The notes: a model not told the origin generated them from the letters alone. A stretch of DNA of 64,000 nt from Eulemur rufifrons (GCF_041146395.1 NC_090989.1:244146843-244210842), one strand, 5' to 3'. Shown: positions 1 to 13,070, counted from the stretch's first letter. Program-made: numbers and translations.

Positions 1-2305
1 GAGCATCACAGAAGGCTTTCTGAAAGAGTGACATAGTATGTGTCTTCATGCTTGAAAGATGAATAGGTATTAGGAAAGCAGGAAAAGTAGGAAGGAAAAG
101 GATAAGGGCTAGTCCAGTGGCTAGAAGTGTATAATAAACAATTGGAGTGCTACAGGAAATTCCATTTATCTGGAGCAAAATGTAAAAGTATGAATGTGAA
201 AAAGTTAGATCATCAAGGGCCTTTTGTGGTACTGCGGTACTAAGAAACCAGCCCAGTTCCATCTTTTCATGAGTCTTAGCTATGTGTAAAACCCCATTGA
301 AAGTGTCCTTCCAAAGAATTCATAAATATTTTCTTCTTAATTTCAGTAATCCAGTGATTATGTTGCTTTGTAATAAAAATAAAAATAATCCCAACTGTAT
401 AGCTAAAATAAAATATGAAATCATTTTATGTGCCGTTGTGATAATGAAAAGAGTTAAAAGTTTGGTTCATGTGGAAGTTTTACTTTTCTAATACTCTTTT
501 TTTAATGAAGCTGGAGGAAGAGATTTTTTTTTCTCAGAAATGGCACAGTCACTACCTGCTCTGTTGTTACTCTTTTTACTTCTGTGAGAGTGGTTGAGGT
601 GAGCCAGAGATTCTTCCTGGACAGAAGCCCAGCCATCTTTACCTCTTTTTGTATTTTTTCATGCCTTTCTAACCATGTAGGTAAGGGGGCCTGTTGTAGC
701 TCCAAAAACCTGTTGAACGTAAAGCCAATTATGAAACAAACTTATAAAGCTTTCCTTCTGACTTGTCTTCCTGCATATACTTCAGGCAAAAGGCCTTCCT
801 ACCTGGGTCTAGTTTAGCTCACACTAGGGAATAGCCTGGTATGTGGAGCTAAAGTCCAGCTAGAAAAAACATATTCTTTATTGTCCATTGTACTGTATGC
901 TTAAGTTTCCCCAGTGGCAGTGCAGGGGTAGCTGCTTGTGGTCCAAACTCTGTGTCAGGGCTCCTGCTTCAGGCTCCTGGGTCCTTCCCTATAAAATATA
1001 TCAATGGACGTACCATTTTGATGTGGTTTCTAATTGACTACCTCACATGCTTATTGGGAGGATTAGATGAGCTGTCATATATGAAACTGCCTAGGAAATT
1101 GCCTTGGATATGGTTCCTAATGTTCATTGATTCTGATCTAGCTTTCTGAGCAGAACAAAGGGAAAGAATGCAGTGTCTAAGGACTTCCTTTTCTTTCTTC
1201 ACCATTGTGAATGTAGGTGATAAAATGAATCCTCAGATATAAATTTTTTATCCTATCTCCGTTTGGTTTATATGAAAAGCATAAGCCCACCAATAAATAA
1301 TATAACTTACATATTTCCCAGAAAAATTTTGGTATTTTGAATATAAGACAATATTTATTCAAGATGAAAAGGTTTCATCCCAACCATTTTTGTTTTTGCA
1401 GACCAGTTTTTATATTCAGAGATTCAGGGAGAAATTGATAATATTTTTACTGAAAGCAAACAAACAACAATAAAACCATAGCTCAAGGTCAATAAGGTTA
1501 ATTTTTTTTTTTTTTTGGTAGAGGATTTTTTTTTTTTTTGCTTGTGGGATATACATGGAGTGATTATGTAGGAAGTGGGGAACAGAAGAGACTGAACTAT
1601 TGCTTATTATACATTGTTGGGAAATTGGGAAATTTTACCTTTTCTCAGGTTTTGACTATCTCTTTGTTAAGAAGTGAAGTTGTGCCTGAAGTGAATGCTA
1701 AGAATCGCACTTGAGGCTAAAGAAGATGCCAGGCTACTTCAAAACAGGATTTTACCACTTTTGGAATAAGGTTAAACTGGCAGTATCAGAGATTCTGTTG
1801 TAGTCTCTTTTCTCTAGAGTTCACTGAAAACAAGTAATTCCATGAATCTGTATGCTTGCTCCTTGTCTGTGTTTTTAGAAGTTTCCTTCAGTGAATCACT
1901 CGATAGCTACTTTCTCACATCAGCGTATGCTCGAAATGTTTTTTATCTTTTAATTAAACAGGATCAAAAACCTAGGCTTAGGGGATATGGCTCTCTCAAA
2001 GTTCTCTTGAAGGATGCAAGAACAAATAAAATAACAATGAACAAAAAAGTTGGCCAAAATCCCTTTTTAGGGATCACTTATGCTGCAAAATCTATGTGTC
2101 CATCTCTGGGTATTCCCTGGAAAGTCTAAGCCACAGAGTTGACCATCTTCTGTGTGTCTCCACCAGTGCTTTTCCTACCTGTATCTCAAAGTTAGCAGGA
2201 TCAAAATTGAATCCCTTAGCAATAATGAAACTTTCTTCTCCTGTAGTAACTGACCTGTTGGATAAAAGAACACTTACCCCATCTTCTATGTAAAAAACCC
2301 TATTT
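1..2305. other. single-copy AT-rich DNA, no gene seen
   Basis: I see no recognisable gene or clear repeat here. Open frames are under 100 codons, overlap each other on both strands and show no familiar domain. Two T-runs lie near 1501-1516 and 1529-1540. This could be intergenic or intronic. Confidence 0.6.
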
Positions 2306-2310
2306 TTTCT

Positions 2311-2510
2311 CATTCATTCATTCCACTAATATTTACTGTGCACCTAAAATGTCCTAGATATGGTCTAGGTGCTGACATTATGTTCATGAATAAGTCTGAT
2401 GAAATTTCTGCCCTTATTCTAATGGGGGAGCAGCAACAAAATGAACAAATACATACATAATACTGGTCATGTAGTGACAGATGCTATGAAGAAAATGACT
2501 GAAATGAAAT
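2311..2510 (-). mobile_element. L2 LINE 3' end fragment
   Basis: The stretch opens with ATTCATTCATTCC and then reads like the reverse complement of the L2 3' end: a 'TATTTACTGTGCACCTA' block, 'GGTCTAGGTGCTGACATTATG', then 'CTGCCCTTATTCTAATGGGG'. L2 copies end in TGAATGAA-type repeats, so this copy lies on the minus strand. It is old and diverged, and its right edge is soft. Confidence 0.7.
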
Positions 2511-2515
2511 GAGCT

Positions 2516-3364
2516 CCACTGATATTCTAGTTAATGGCATTTCATAACATTTTTATTCTACAGTATGGTTTTCAGTCTTGTGAAGTTAATCTTTTACTGG
2601 GTCTTCAGAGACATTTTATTGAGTTGAGAGAGAGAGCAGCTAACCATGGTCATGGAATTCCTTATTCATCCCCTTTATTTCAGTGATACTATCCTTCTCC
2701 CAATGTTATTGGATATATTTTTTTTAGTCTCTTATCTTTAGTTCTCTTTCAGCATCTGTTTTTCATTTCTCTTCTCTCTCATGCTGCAGACATAATTTTT
2801 CTTCTTAGTCTACATGGTAGCTGGATTCCCATAGCCTCAGACTTCTTATAACAATAATCACCTCAGGAGAGATGGATCTTGGCAGTAGTGTGTTGATTAA
2901 AAAAAAAAAAAAAAAAAAAAAAAGCCCTGAGTGGCATTTCTAAATTTCTATGTGTAAATACTTCTACCATGGCCAATTTCAACCACCAAAATGATGTCAC
3001 CAAACATGGAGTTGGGAAGAAGTCATACAATCTACTCTCACAAGCCAATATTAACCATCCTGATCTAGCACACCACTGGATCTGGGATAAAAGACAAACT
3101 GACCAGGTTTCAGTCTAGTTTCCCCTGCTGGGTCAAATAAATACACTTGGTAAGTAGAATCTTTTTATATAACAGAGGAGCTTCCTCCCTAGGAAAGCTG
3201 ATGTGCTATTCCCAGACCTGGGCAGTGGTGGTTGAAAGTGGAGAAGGGACTGCAGGTGGACATACAAAGCAATATGAATACCTGCCCAGGTCATATGACT
3301 TGTCCATTCTGTACTCATCACATGGAATTTATTTTCTCTTTTTTCTATCCATTCCCAAAGAGTT
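2516..3364. other. single-copy DNA with a poly(A) run
   Basis: No gene is evident. An uninterrupted run of about 24 A lies at 2899-2922. I found no retroelement body or target-site duplication beside it, so I treat it as a simple repeat. Confidence 0.5.
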
Positions 3365-3951
3365 TGTGCAGTTTTTAAAACATGGCCACAAATGCTCTGA
3401 ACTGCTTCCATCAAGCAGTAGATTCTGTCTTAGAATTGAGATTTGCTTCTGACTATTTTGACCAATAAAGTTCAGTGGAAGTGACATGTGACTTCTGAGT
3501 ACAACACATAAAAAGTCTGCAGCTTCTGCCTTCTGTTGCTGAAATAGTCACTCTTGCAACCCACAGCATCATATAAGAAACCTGACTCCTCTGAGACTGC
3601 CATGTTGGGAGGAAATCCTACTCACATGGAGGGACCAGATACAGAAACTGTAGCTGATAATCCTAGCTGAGTTCTCCACTCTCAGCCTCCACCCACAGCC
3701 CAAGGTCTAGGCATATGCGTGAAGAAGTGTATCTACCAAACGGATGTAACTCTAAGCTTTCTATGAGTCACTCCCAGCCATTTCAAGTTTCCTAGCTAAG
3801 ACCACAGACATTGTGGAGCAGAAACAAGAAATCCCTACTATGTTATATTTGAATTACTAACCCCCAGAATCCATGAACTTAATAAAATTATGGTTGTTTT
3901 ATTTCACTATATTTAGTATGATTTGTTACAAAGCAAAAGATAACTGGAATA
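3365..3951 (+). mobile_element. MLT1-type MaLR solo LTR
   Basis: The sequence follows the MLT1 LTR consensus in order. It has a TGTG start with 'AAAACATGGCCACAA', then 'TTTTGACCAATAAAGTTCAG', 'GTGACTTCTGAGTAC', 'CTGCCATGTTGGGAGGA', and an end near 'TTTGTTACAAAGCAAAAG' followed by 'ATAACTGGAATA'. No internal retroviral sequence adjoins it, so it is a solo LTR of the old mammalian MaLR group. Confidence 0.8.
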
Positions 3952-4514
3952 GGTTCCATTATTCCAGGCACAGGTTACCATAGTGGAGGTATGTTCAGGA
4001 ATGAAGTTCCCAGCACCTCATTGGTGCAGGTGGTGGGGAAATAAGAGATTGTCCTTCTAATGCTAGTGCTAAGAAAACTCCTTCAACATAATGGTGACTC
4101 CCAGGAAGTTGTGGAAAATCCAGTACAATCTTTTCAAAGAGTTTGATACAACATTATCAAGAATTCAGTAGGGGTAGGAGTCTATTGCCAGAATATTTAA
4201 TGGGGAAGCTAAAATCTTACAAGTGGGAATCCAGGAAGTAGGCAATTTTAGAATAAGAAAAGATAATTTTGTGATGAAAATGAAGATCAATTATTTCACA
4301 AAATTCCACAGATAGTATATCGAGAATAGTATCCATGAATATCTATATTCTGGTCACTTTAAACAGAGCTCAGAGTTATGGCTGTCCAGTTTTCTGGATT
4401 GCATATCATCCCTCTATCTTTGGATTAAGCTTATGAATGGGGAAGTGGGAATGTACATTTCCATTTTTCTGGCAGATGGGTGTAAGTGCTGTATGCACTA
4501 TTCTGGGGAAGGAT
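3952..4514. other. single-copy DNA between two MLT1 LTRs
   Basis: No gene or repeat was recognised. The stretch separates two MLT1 LTRs of opposite orientation and contains no retroviral internal sequence, so the LTRs are not the two ends of one provirus. Confidence 0.5.
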
Positions 4515-4925
4515 ATTTCAATTAACTATTGCCACAATACTGCTGCATAGCAGACTCCTCTAAAACTAAGTGATTTTAAATGACAATGATTTATTATCAT
4601 GGCTCTGCTTTAGGCTGTGGAGGTTAGAGGACAGCTCATCTGGCTGGTCTGTGCTTGGCAACTCTGCTCCATATGCCTCTTATTCTTCACATGCACTTAG
4701 TGGTATATTTGGGGCAGATTTTTATGGTAATGGGAAAGGTCCATAAAGTCAAGCAGAAACTTGCAAGGTTTTTTTAAGGCCAAGGCTCAAAAGTGGCATA
4801 TTGTCTCTTCTACTCTGTTTCTTTTGCCAAAGCAAGTCACATGGCCAAGTCCAATAATGAGCCTTGGAATGGGTTCATATGATGGAACGAGTTAAGAATC
4901 AGGGCTACTAATTCGATCTACCACA
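4515..4925 (-). mobile_element. MLT1-type MaLR solo LTR, antisense
   Basis: This reads as a reversed MLT1. 'TTAACTATTGCCACAATACT' with 'CTGCATAGCAGACTCC' matches the reversed LTR 3' end, and 'TTTGCCAAAGCAAGTCACAT' through 'CGATCTACCACA' matches the reversed 5' end. It is about 410 bp long and diverged, with no internal region attached. Confidence 0.75.
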
Positions 4926-5559
4926 GGGCAATTGCAATGTTTAACAGGGATCTACTTCAGTAGATTAAATTATGGAGGCTGATAGGTCTGCCAGGTAGGG
5001 ACATCTAGATAAAAGCTCAGCTGTGTGGATATAACCCATATCGTAGCAGTGTACATATGCCTAAATAACAGGAATATTTTGAGTCCACTTATTGCTGACT
5101 TACACTAGGATGGTCTGGTTCAGGGTTCAGATGCAAAATTTTTTCTTGAAGGAGCAGTTCAGCAACAGGGTGAAGTTGTGACTACTTGTGTGCACCCCCA
5201 ATGCTGCAACATGAAGGCTCTGCAAAAAAAGGTTCATCTAACAATTTTCAAATCAGTTTTAGTCCACTAGAATTTCTTTTTCATCTTCTTTATAGCAGAA
5301 ATGTATTTTTAGAAAAACAAACAAATGACATAAAATTGAAGCTACTGTAGTTCTTAGAAGTGAGGGTTGGACATCAATCTTTAATTTTTGTGATTGTCTT
5401 GTCCTTCCCCTAGTGTGGCTCTTGAAAAACTTCAGAGTTTATTATAAACATGGTTGAAAAATGTAATTCCTTTCTAGTTAAATCTTTCCTGAATATATTA
5501 GCATATGCTATTGAATTCCTATTTTTTTTTAGCATACATATCACATGGTTTGGTATATC
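4926..5559. other. single-copy DNA, nothing recognised
   Basis: No gene, RNA or clear repeat is visible in this AT-rich stretch. Confidence 0.5.
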
Positions 5560-7345
5560 AGTGTTTTACTTTCTAAAAATCGAGATAAAATTTCCGTAGT
5601 AAGAAATGCACAGACCTGAAGTATACAGTTCCATGATTTTCGATAAACATACAGAGACATGTAACTATACTTCAGTGAAGATATAGAACGTTTTCATTTA
5701 TTTCTTTAGAAAGTTCCTTCATGCCCTTCCAGTCCCCATTTGCACACTACGACAGCCACTGATCTGATTTCCATCACCACAGATTGGTTTGGCCTTTTAC
5801 TGAAATTTATTTACATGGAATCGTAGATCACATGCTCTTTTATATCTGGTTTAGTTTGCTGAACAAAATGCTTTTGAGATTCATACATGCCGTTGCACAC
5901 ATCAGTAGCTGTTTTTTGGTCTGAGTAGAATTTAATTGTGTGAATATACCACAAGTTGAGTATTGATGCTATTGATAGACATTTAGATGGTTTGTGGTTT
6001 GTAGCTATAATGAATGAAGCTGATCTGAATATTTTGGATATGTATTTTTGTGGATGTATATTTTTATTTCTGTTAGATAAATATCTAAAAGAGAAAATTG
6101 CTGGCTCATGGGGTAAGTGTATGTATGATAACAGCTGCAAACTGTTTTCTAAAGTCTTTGTATCATTTTACACTCCTGTCAGGAATGCGTGGTATTTGCT
6201 CCAGCTCTGTAACAGCTCTGGTATTAGTATTAATGCTCTTTTGAATTTTAGCCATTCTAGTGAATTAGTAGCCCATTGTGGTTTTAATTTTTCATTTCTC
6301 TGGAATTCATGATGTTTAGCATGTTTTCTAGTACTCATTGGCCTTTCAACATGTTTTCTTTTGTGAAATGTCTATACAAGTCATCTGTTTTCTTCATCTG
6401 TTCCTCATCTTCATACGTTTTCTTATTGAGTTGTCTTTTCATTAAGTTGTAAAAATTCTTTATATAATTGGATAAAAGCCCTTTGTCAGGTGTATATATT
6501 GAAAATATTTCCTCTAATTCTGTTTGAAACCTTTTTATTTTCTTAGTGCTCATATTTTATTAATAGAAGTTTTTAATATTGATGGAATCAAATCCATCAT
6601 TTTCCATACACGTTTTGTCACCTATTTAAGAAATATTTGCCCATTTCAAGATCACAAAGATATTCTCCAAGTTTTCTTCTAAAAGCTATAGATTCAGCTT
6701 TATGTTTGGTTTTCTGATTCATCTCAAATAAATTTCGGGGTTTGGTGTGAGGTAGCATTCAAAATTTATTTCTTTCCATTTATTTTGGTGCTTCAGTGTC
6801 ATTTGTTGAACAGACTTTCCTTTCTCAGTGTTTTTCCTTGATAACTGAGGAAAATTGTTTGATGATATGTGTGTGAGTATATTTCTGGATTTTGTGTTAT
6901 GTTTCATTTATCTATCTATCTTTAAACCAATATGACTTTTTTGGTAGGTGTAGTTTTACACTGAGTCTTAAAATATGATAGGATGAGTTTCCCAACTTTG
7001 TGCTTTTTCAAGAATATTTAGCTATTTTAGTTATTTGCATTTTTGTAATATATTAATTCATAGAGTCTGCTTGTCTGTTTCTACAAAATATATTTTATAA
7101 ATTTATTTGGAATGCATTAAATCTATAAATCAGTTTTGAAAGAGTTGACATTTTCATAATGTTGGGTCTTCCAGTCAATGAATAGGGAGTATCTGTCCAT
7201 TAATTTATATATTTTTTAAATTTCTCTCTGTTACAGTGTAGGTTTTAGACTGAGGTCCTGTTAAGTTACCCTTAAATGGCTTATGTTTTTTGGTACTATT
7301 GGAAATAACATTAAAAAATTTGGTATTGCTTTCTAATTGTTCTAT
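5560..7345 (-). mobile_element. L1 LINE fragment: 3' UTR and ORF2 C-terminal part, antisense
   Basis: Read on the plus strand, the order is L1 3' UTR (5590-5900; 'TAAGAAATGCACAGACCTGA', 'CACCACAGATTGGTTTGGCC') and then the antisense ORF2 C-terminal region ('GGATAAAAGCCCTTTGTCAG' near 6471, 'TTGAAAGAGTTGACATTTTC' near 7134). The element therefore lies on the minus strand. Many stops interrupt it; open frames such as 5956-6312 are shadows inside it. The divergence suggests an old L1M-type copy. Confidence 0.85.
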
Positions 7346-9115
7346 TACTTTTTCCTTCTTTTCTGTTTTCATCTGGATTAATTGAATATTTTTCTTTTTT
7401 AGCATGCCATTTTGATTCTTTATTATCATTCTTAAGCTGTAACTCTGTGTGTATGTGAGGAAGAGATTACTTTTAGCACACACAACCATAATTTATCACA
7501 TTCTACTTACAATCTGTATTATAAAATTTAAGAACCTTACAACAGTGTGACTCCCTACACTTTGTGCTATTGTTGTCCTATTACTATACATGTTATAAAT
7601 TCCATAATATGTTATTGTCTTAGTCTGTTTGGGCTTCTACAAAAAAATGCCATAAACTGGGTAGCTAACATACAACAGAAATTTAAAAATTTCTTGCTGT
7701 TCTGAAACCAGGAAGTCCAAGTTCAAGGTACCAGCAGATATGATGTCTGTGGAGGGCCTATTTCTCTGATATGCCAGTTTTGTCTTTATATGATGGAAGT
7801 GGCAAACAAACCCTCTTCTCTAAGGGTACTAATCTCATTCATGAGGGCCCCACCCTCATGACCTAATCACCTCCTAAAAGCCCTACCTCTTAATATTATC
7901 ACATTCAAGATTAGGTTTCAATACATGAATTTTATGTGGATACAAACATGCAGACCATAACAGTCATTTTTTCCTTTAAATAGTTATCTTTTAATTAATT
8001 AAAAGAATACATGCACATATATTTGTTAATAGAATTTATTTTTCTCTTTAGATTTAAATTTTTTCTGGATTTTATTTTACATAAAATAATGAACTGAAGA
8101 ACCATTGTGCTTTTCAACAAAAACATACTGGCAATGACTTTCTTCTCAACTTTCACTTTACGTACAAACATATAAACATAAACATACATAAAGGAACCAA
8201 TTATATAGGCTTAATGTAATTCATATTTTTTTATTAAGCCCCTGAACATATTTATATTAACTTTTTCAAAGTTCTTTCCCATAGTCTCTTTTTATTGATT
8301 ACTTTCTTTCTTGATTTTGGGTTACTTTTTTCCGCTTCTACCCACATGCCGTAACTATTCTATGATAGCCATTGCAAATGTTACGTTGTAAGGAGTCTGA
8401 ATTATATCCTATTCCTTTAAAGGTTTTTGAATTATGTTCTAAAATGAAATTAACACCCCAGGATCTTTTTTGTTTTTTCATCTAGGGAGATTTGTTTTTC
8501 TCTTTATGAGAGTATTTTTCACTTTTGTCTTTACTGCTAGTGTGTCCTATGCCCTAGGACATGTTCTTTACTTCTAGGACTAACCTTGTGAAGTCTCAGC
8601 TGAATGCACCAGGTGCTCATAGGGGTCTCTTTACTCTTACAGAGCTGAAACTCCGACATTTCCCAGCACTGCGAGACCTTTGGTATCTTTTTGCAGTTCC
8701 CATCTCTTAATTTTACTCTGCTAGTTTTTGTAGAGTTTTGTTGTACACATCTGCAACATAGACATTGTCAAAATACATGTTTCTAACCCCTGTGAAGTTT
8801 TCTGTACTCTTTACCCTTGCCAACTGTCCCTTCTTTAATACCTCACTCACAAATTCCAGTAGCTCCAATATTTTCTTCCTTAGCTTAAGATGACTATGAT
8901 TCTTCTTGGGCTCCACTTCCATTCTGTTGTAGAAAAGCTAACTCTAGTTAGAAACATAGGATGAATGTTTTCTTTGTTGTAGCTCAAGGGTTACTGTTTG
9001 TTCTGTCTGATGTGAAATGCCTGAAAAGAGTGTCTTATACATTGTGTTCATATTTACAGTTGGTGAGTGTGTACATCCAACATGAGTTCCTTCATCATAG
9101 CCAGAATTGGACCTC
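7346..9115 (-). mobile_element. second antisense L1M fragment, interrupted by an LTR
   Basis: The T-rich sequence resembles the non-ORF part of old L1M elements seen in antisense. Landmarks are 'ACACTTTGTGCTATTGTTGT' at 7558, 'TTTGGGTTACTTTTTTCCGC' near 8317 and 'TGCCCTAGGACATG' near 8550. It is split at 7616-7962 by a MaLR LTR, and the sequence resumes on the other side. It is highly decayed, and both outer edges and the exact L1M subfamily are uncertain. Confidence 0.55.
7616..7962 (-). mobile_element. MaLR-type (MST/MLT1) solo LTR nested in L1M
   Basis: The element begins TGTCTTAGTCTGTTTGGGC and ends GCAGACCATAACA, the reversed ends of MaLR LTRs. Inside, 'ATGAGGGCCCCACCCTCATG' is a familiar palindromic block. 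Flanking 5-mers GTTAT (7611-7615) and GTCAT (7963-7967) differ at one base, consistent with the 5-bp target duplication of this class. It is younger than the L1M it interrupts. Confidence 0.8.
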
Positions 9116-10007
9116 AGTGGATTTTCATAGATTCTTCTTGACTTACTTTTGGCTTCATAGTAATAATATGAACATTTTAGAAATGGACAAATCTTTCTGC
9201 TCTTTGTAAAAAATATATCCCACACAGTAGACACTTAATAAACAGAAGCCCAGCATATTAGATAAAGATCAAACGACTTTTGCTGTTCTTTGTCCAGGAG
9301 ATTGTCTCAGCCCCTGAGCTTTGGCTCCTCAGTATACGTTTTTCAACCATATTTGGAGTTTTGGCTACTATAAAACATTTCTTTGTTTTGTTCTGTCTTG
9401 CCTTAGTATCTTGACAATTTCTAACATGATAGTCTTTCTTATTTATTTCTTCAGTTCACACATTTGTCCTCAGGGACAGACCAAGCCTCCACCTGAAATA
9501 TCAAGTGATTACTGAAATGCTCATTTCTTCAAGGGAAGTTGGTTTAAGTGTGGATTGACAAAGAGAAGAAGGATATTAACATTTATCACTTGCATTGTTT
9601 TTTGGTTAGTCCTATGACAATCTTTGGAATTAGATGGTATTGACCTTCTTTTGCAAAGACAATCACAATAAATAATTTTCCCAGGAAAGATAGGTTCTGA
9701 ACTGCTAGAACCTTCATTCTCCTACTTGCTCAACTGAAATTACTAAATTTCATTTGAACCTTAGTGGTGTTATTGCTTAAATGTGAGTAATACTACCAGC
9801 CTAACAGGGTGTTTTAGAACATTAAACATTGTAATAAGTATAATGTTACAGTCACCTATTTGGTTTTCTCCTTTCTAGGAAATTTTCTTGAGGATCTAGC
9901 TTGTCCATGGTTGGAGAGGATTTTGCATCAGTACCTCATTAGTGTCTCTTACCTTATAGCCTCTACTCTTTGAAAAGCACTTTGCTATTTTTTGATTCTT
10001 TTTGTTT
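9116..10007. other. single-copy DNA, possibly weak MIR traces
   Basis: No gene is recognised. Around 9575-9850 there are faint MIR-like phrases, but they are too diverged to call. Confidence 0.4.
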
Positions 10008-10136
10008 TCCTTTTTTGTAGAAACAGGGTCACACTTATGCTGCCCAGGCTGGTCTTGAACTCTTGGTCTCATGTGATCCTCCCACCTTGGCATCCTAAAG
10101 TGCTGGGATTACAGGCATGAACCACCACATATGGCC
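10008..10136 (-). mobile_element. Alu-like monomer (FLAM / Alu left arm), antisense
   Basis: The stretch reads TTTTTTGTAGAAACAGGGTC, then 'GCCCAGGCTGGTCTTGAACT', 'AAAGTGCTGGGATTACAGGC' and ends 'ATATGGCC'. This is one reversed 7SL-derived arm of about 125 bp with no second arm. It is either a free left Alu monomer or a truncated old AluJ. Confidence 0.85.
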
Positions 10137-11139
10137 CCAGGTGATTTTTAAGGGTAGGCATAGGATAAATTCTCTTGATTATCAGTCTCCAAGTCATTTA
10201 GAATATTTTTTTGGTAGTCACTCCAGTTGGGTTACAGTCTTTTCAGGTTCATTGGATGAAAGCTCTACCCCTTTCAAACATCGTTGTTAATGGACTCTTT
10301 AAAAGCACTATCAACTTTCTTACTTACTGAGTCTGGTGCCATTACAGAAGAAAAGCCAACTTGTAAGTTTAGTAAATTCTGAATCTGTGACTAATTTTAC
10401 ATCTTATATCACTGCCCCTAATAAGAAGCAACCAAATCAAATGAAGGACTCATTATAAGGTCACAATAATTATATACATATCTTTCTGTGTAACTTACGA
10501 TAATTATTTCTATGTTCACTACCACTAACTGCTATAAGGGAAAGCACACAAGGAAGGTAGTAAGGGTCAGTTTAATATTGCTATAGAGTGTAAGAGCATT
10601 TGTGTACCTTAAAGAATGTCTAATATTGCAACTGATTATTTTCTAGAACCTCAGGACCTTTTTTAGCATTCTGATATTAGAGCCCTATTTGTTGAATGAA
10701 GGAATAAGTGAATAAATTGCTTAGCTTCTCATTGTTCAATACCATGGCAAATTCTAATTGAAGTGAGGCCACTTGTTCTATCAGCTTTGAATTAATACAG
10801 ATTTGGCTCTCCTACTTACATGGTCATGATTAAATGATTGTAATTTCTAGGAATTATATTAATGTGAAAATATAGATAATAGTATTTTGGTGTATAGATT
10901 TATACTTTTAGCCAAGAAAACAGTATTAACAAATGAAAAAACCTATTAACCACTGCATTTAAAACCTCATGTTTAAAAAATTATCTGATATATTCTGATG
11001 TATTAACATGTTTTGGTGAAAGATAAGAAGGTTCCCATAGTTTTTCAGCAGTATTATTTTAGAAAATCAACAGATATTTGAAAATGTATAAAAGAAGAAG
11101 ACAGCAAAATTGCAAATAAATTAGTAAGAACACTACACT
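10137..11139. other. single-copy AT-rich DNA
   Basis: No gene or repeat can be named in this stretch. Confidence 0.5.
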
Positions 11140-11290
11140 TTTGAGTCTGGAAGCAGGTATCCTATACTTGATTATGACATTAACTAGCTATGTTTTTTTT
11201 ATGAAAAAATGTTATCTTTTGTAACCTCAGATAATTGAGCTAAATGATTTCCATATTCCCCTTTAGTTCTAGAAATTCCATGATTCAAAG
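11140..11290 (+). mobile_element. MIR-type SINE fragment
   Basis: The order matches MIR sense: 'TTTTGAGTCTGGAAGCAGG', then 'CATTAACTAGCTATG', then a closing 'TTCTAGAAATTCCATGATTC'. Divergence is high, so this is a moderate call. Confidence 0.5.
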
Positions 11291-12829
11291 AACAGATTGT
11301 CTATGCATTGTGAACTACTTTGGAATTACACCACTAACCAAATGGAATTTGAGGATATAATAAATTGTTTCCTCATTTAGTGATATGCTTTCTAAAATTA
11401 GCTTCTGTTAATTTCTATTCCACAGCCCTTTCATATTCATCCATACGTCATTTCTTAAGCCTCTAGATAAAGGGGCCCCAAGTAAAAATTCATATTTTAG
11501 GTTAACAAAACATTTTTAAAATTTATCCTGTGTATAAATAACATGCATAATTCTTGAGTTAGACTTCTCGGATATTTCTTTGTGGAACTGAGCCTAGAAG
11601 TCAGCATGTCATGATTTACCATAAGTCTAGGTCATTCCACTGCTACCTCTTACCTCTAAAGCTTCAGCTCCTTTTGCTATCCACTCCTTGGGATTCATTT
11701 ATTAAGAGGCTGAGATGTGAACATCTGTCCATGTTTCCAACAGAACAAATCATTCCAAATAACCTTTGTAACCCAAAGTTCAATGGATGAGACAGACCAT
11801 GATTTATATTTCAGGGGTTTTGTTTTGTTTTTGCAACAAAAGCCATTCTCTTACTGTACTCTCAACAACTGCCTGTATTGCATTAATCAGACCTTAATTA
11901 ACAAGGAAGAAAGGTGATAATTTACATTTATTTCAAATTGACACATTGTACTTTATTTAGCAAATGAGACCTGTCAGGCACTGCCAGTGACGCTTAGATT
12001 GAAGACAGAGTGTCGAAAATATGTCTTCCACCTGCCTGTGCCTTTGTAGGAGGGAGCTTTCAGTGTGTTTACACAGCGATCATTAGACACACCTCATGCT
12101 AAGCTTTCATGAATCTTTGAATAAGAAATGCTCAAAGGTCATCAGGTATGAAATATTTTATAATGACACACTGCCATAAGGCATGAGAAACTGTGATTTT
12201 TCCTCTAAAGTAAATTCAAAGAGGATAAAGGAAAGAGAACTACATAGGTCTCAAAATCACTTCAGATCTATCTAAAACAGAAGAGAGGAAAGTTGAAGCT
12301 ACGAGAATGAAGGCAGAGGGAAAGTTTATTTACCCAGTGTCATTGTGAAATTTAAGGGTTGGAGGTGTGAAGTAAATAGATGACCACTCTAATGGTCATT
12401 GGCTTCTCAGAAAGGATAACAAGTGACTATCAAATGTTAGGAAGAGAAAATAATTTAGGAATCATAAATACCAATCTGCCAGTTCTCTTAGATGAAAACG
12501 GATAATTAGGGAAGATAATTGATTTATCTCATTCTTGTCTTTTATTGGGTATATAGGTAAAGGTTGAATTTGAAATTTAAGTGTAAGAGAATTGAAAAAC
12601 GTGAGACATGCAGTTAAATTCAAATAGATTCCTTGTTTTCCTCCTGTTCTCTTAAGCTCATTTTCATGGCTTTTATTACCATATATTTCAAGCCTCAGTT
12701 GAAGCCAGCAATGAGGAGATCCTACAAACTCCCCTCTTGCATGTTTGATGGGCTTGGGCTCCTGAGCACCCCCCAGAGCATGCTGTGCACATGCAAGCAT
12801 CCACACCTGAGCTCCTGTGACCTCCTCTG
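11291..12829. other. single-copy DNA with a candidate conserved stretch
   Basis: No exon is recognised. The part at about 11940-12210 is more mixed in composition than its surroundings and contains TCAAAGGTCA (12132-12141, a nuclear-receptor half-site pattern) and CTTTGAA (12114-12120, a TCF/LEF-like core). Function is unproven. The longest open frame of the window (12462-12893, minus, 143 codons) lies partly here and has no recognisable domain. Confidence 0.4.
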
Positions 12830-13070
12830 ATGAGAGAACCACTCCTTCCACTTTATATGGCAAATACTTTGTCAGCTTTAAAGTATGGCTCAAATCTCAC
12901 CTGCTCTCTAAAGCTCTTGTTCTTCTAGGTACTTCTGTGCTCCCAGAGCACTTCAAAGTTGTACTTATTACATTGCTTATACACATCTGCCTACATGTAA
13001 GTTCCCATTCATCTTTATTTCCCATTGTTTAGTAGAAGTGTGGCACAAGGAAAAGCTTTCAATAGTTGAT
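12830..13070 (+). mobile_element. L2 LINE fragment
   Basis: 'ATGGCTCAAATCTCACCTGC', 'CTTCTGTGCTCCCAGAGCAC' and 'TTATTACATTGCTTATAC' follow the L2 sense order upstream of its 3' end. The terminal TGAATGAA repeat is missing or decayed. This is an old copy. Confidence 0.55.

Noticed and set aside
2899..2922. Poly(A) run as the tail of a processed pseudogene
   Set aside because: No coding-like body, no polyadenylation signal and no target duplication next to it.
3365..4925. A provirus bounded by the two MLT1 LTRs
   Set aside because: The LTRs are in opposite orientation and differ in sequence, and the DNA between them is not retroviral.
5811..6312. Overlapping 109- and 118-codon frames on both strands
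   Set aside because: Both lie within an antisense L1 and are by-products of it.
12462..12893. Longest open frame (143 codons, minus strand)
   Set aside because: It overlaps an L2 fragment, has no recognisable domain, signal or exon context, and a frame this long is expected by chance in 64 kb.
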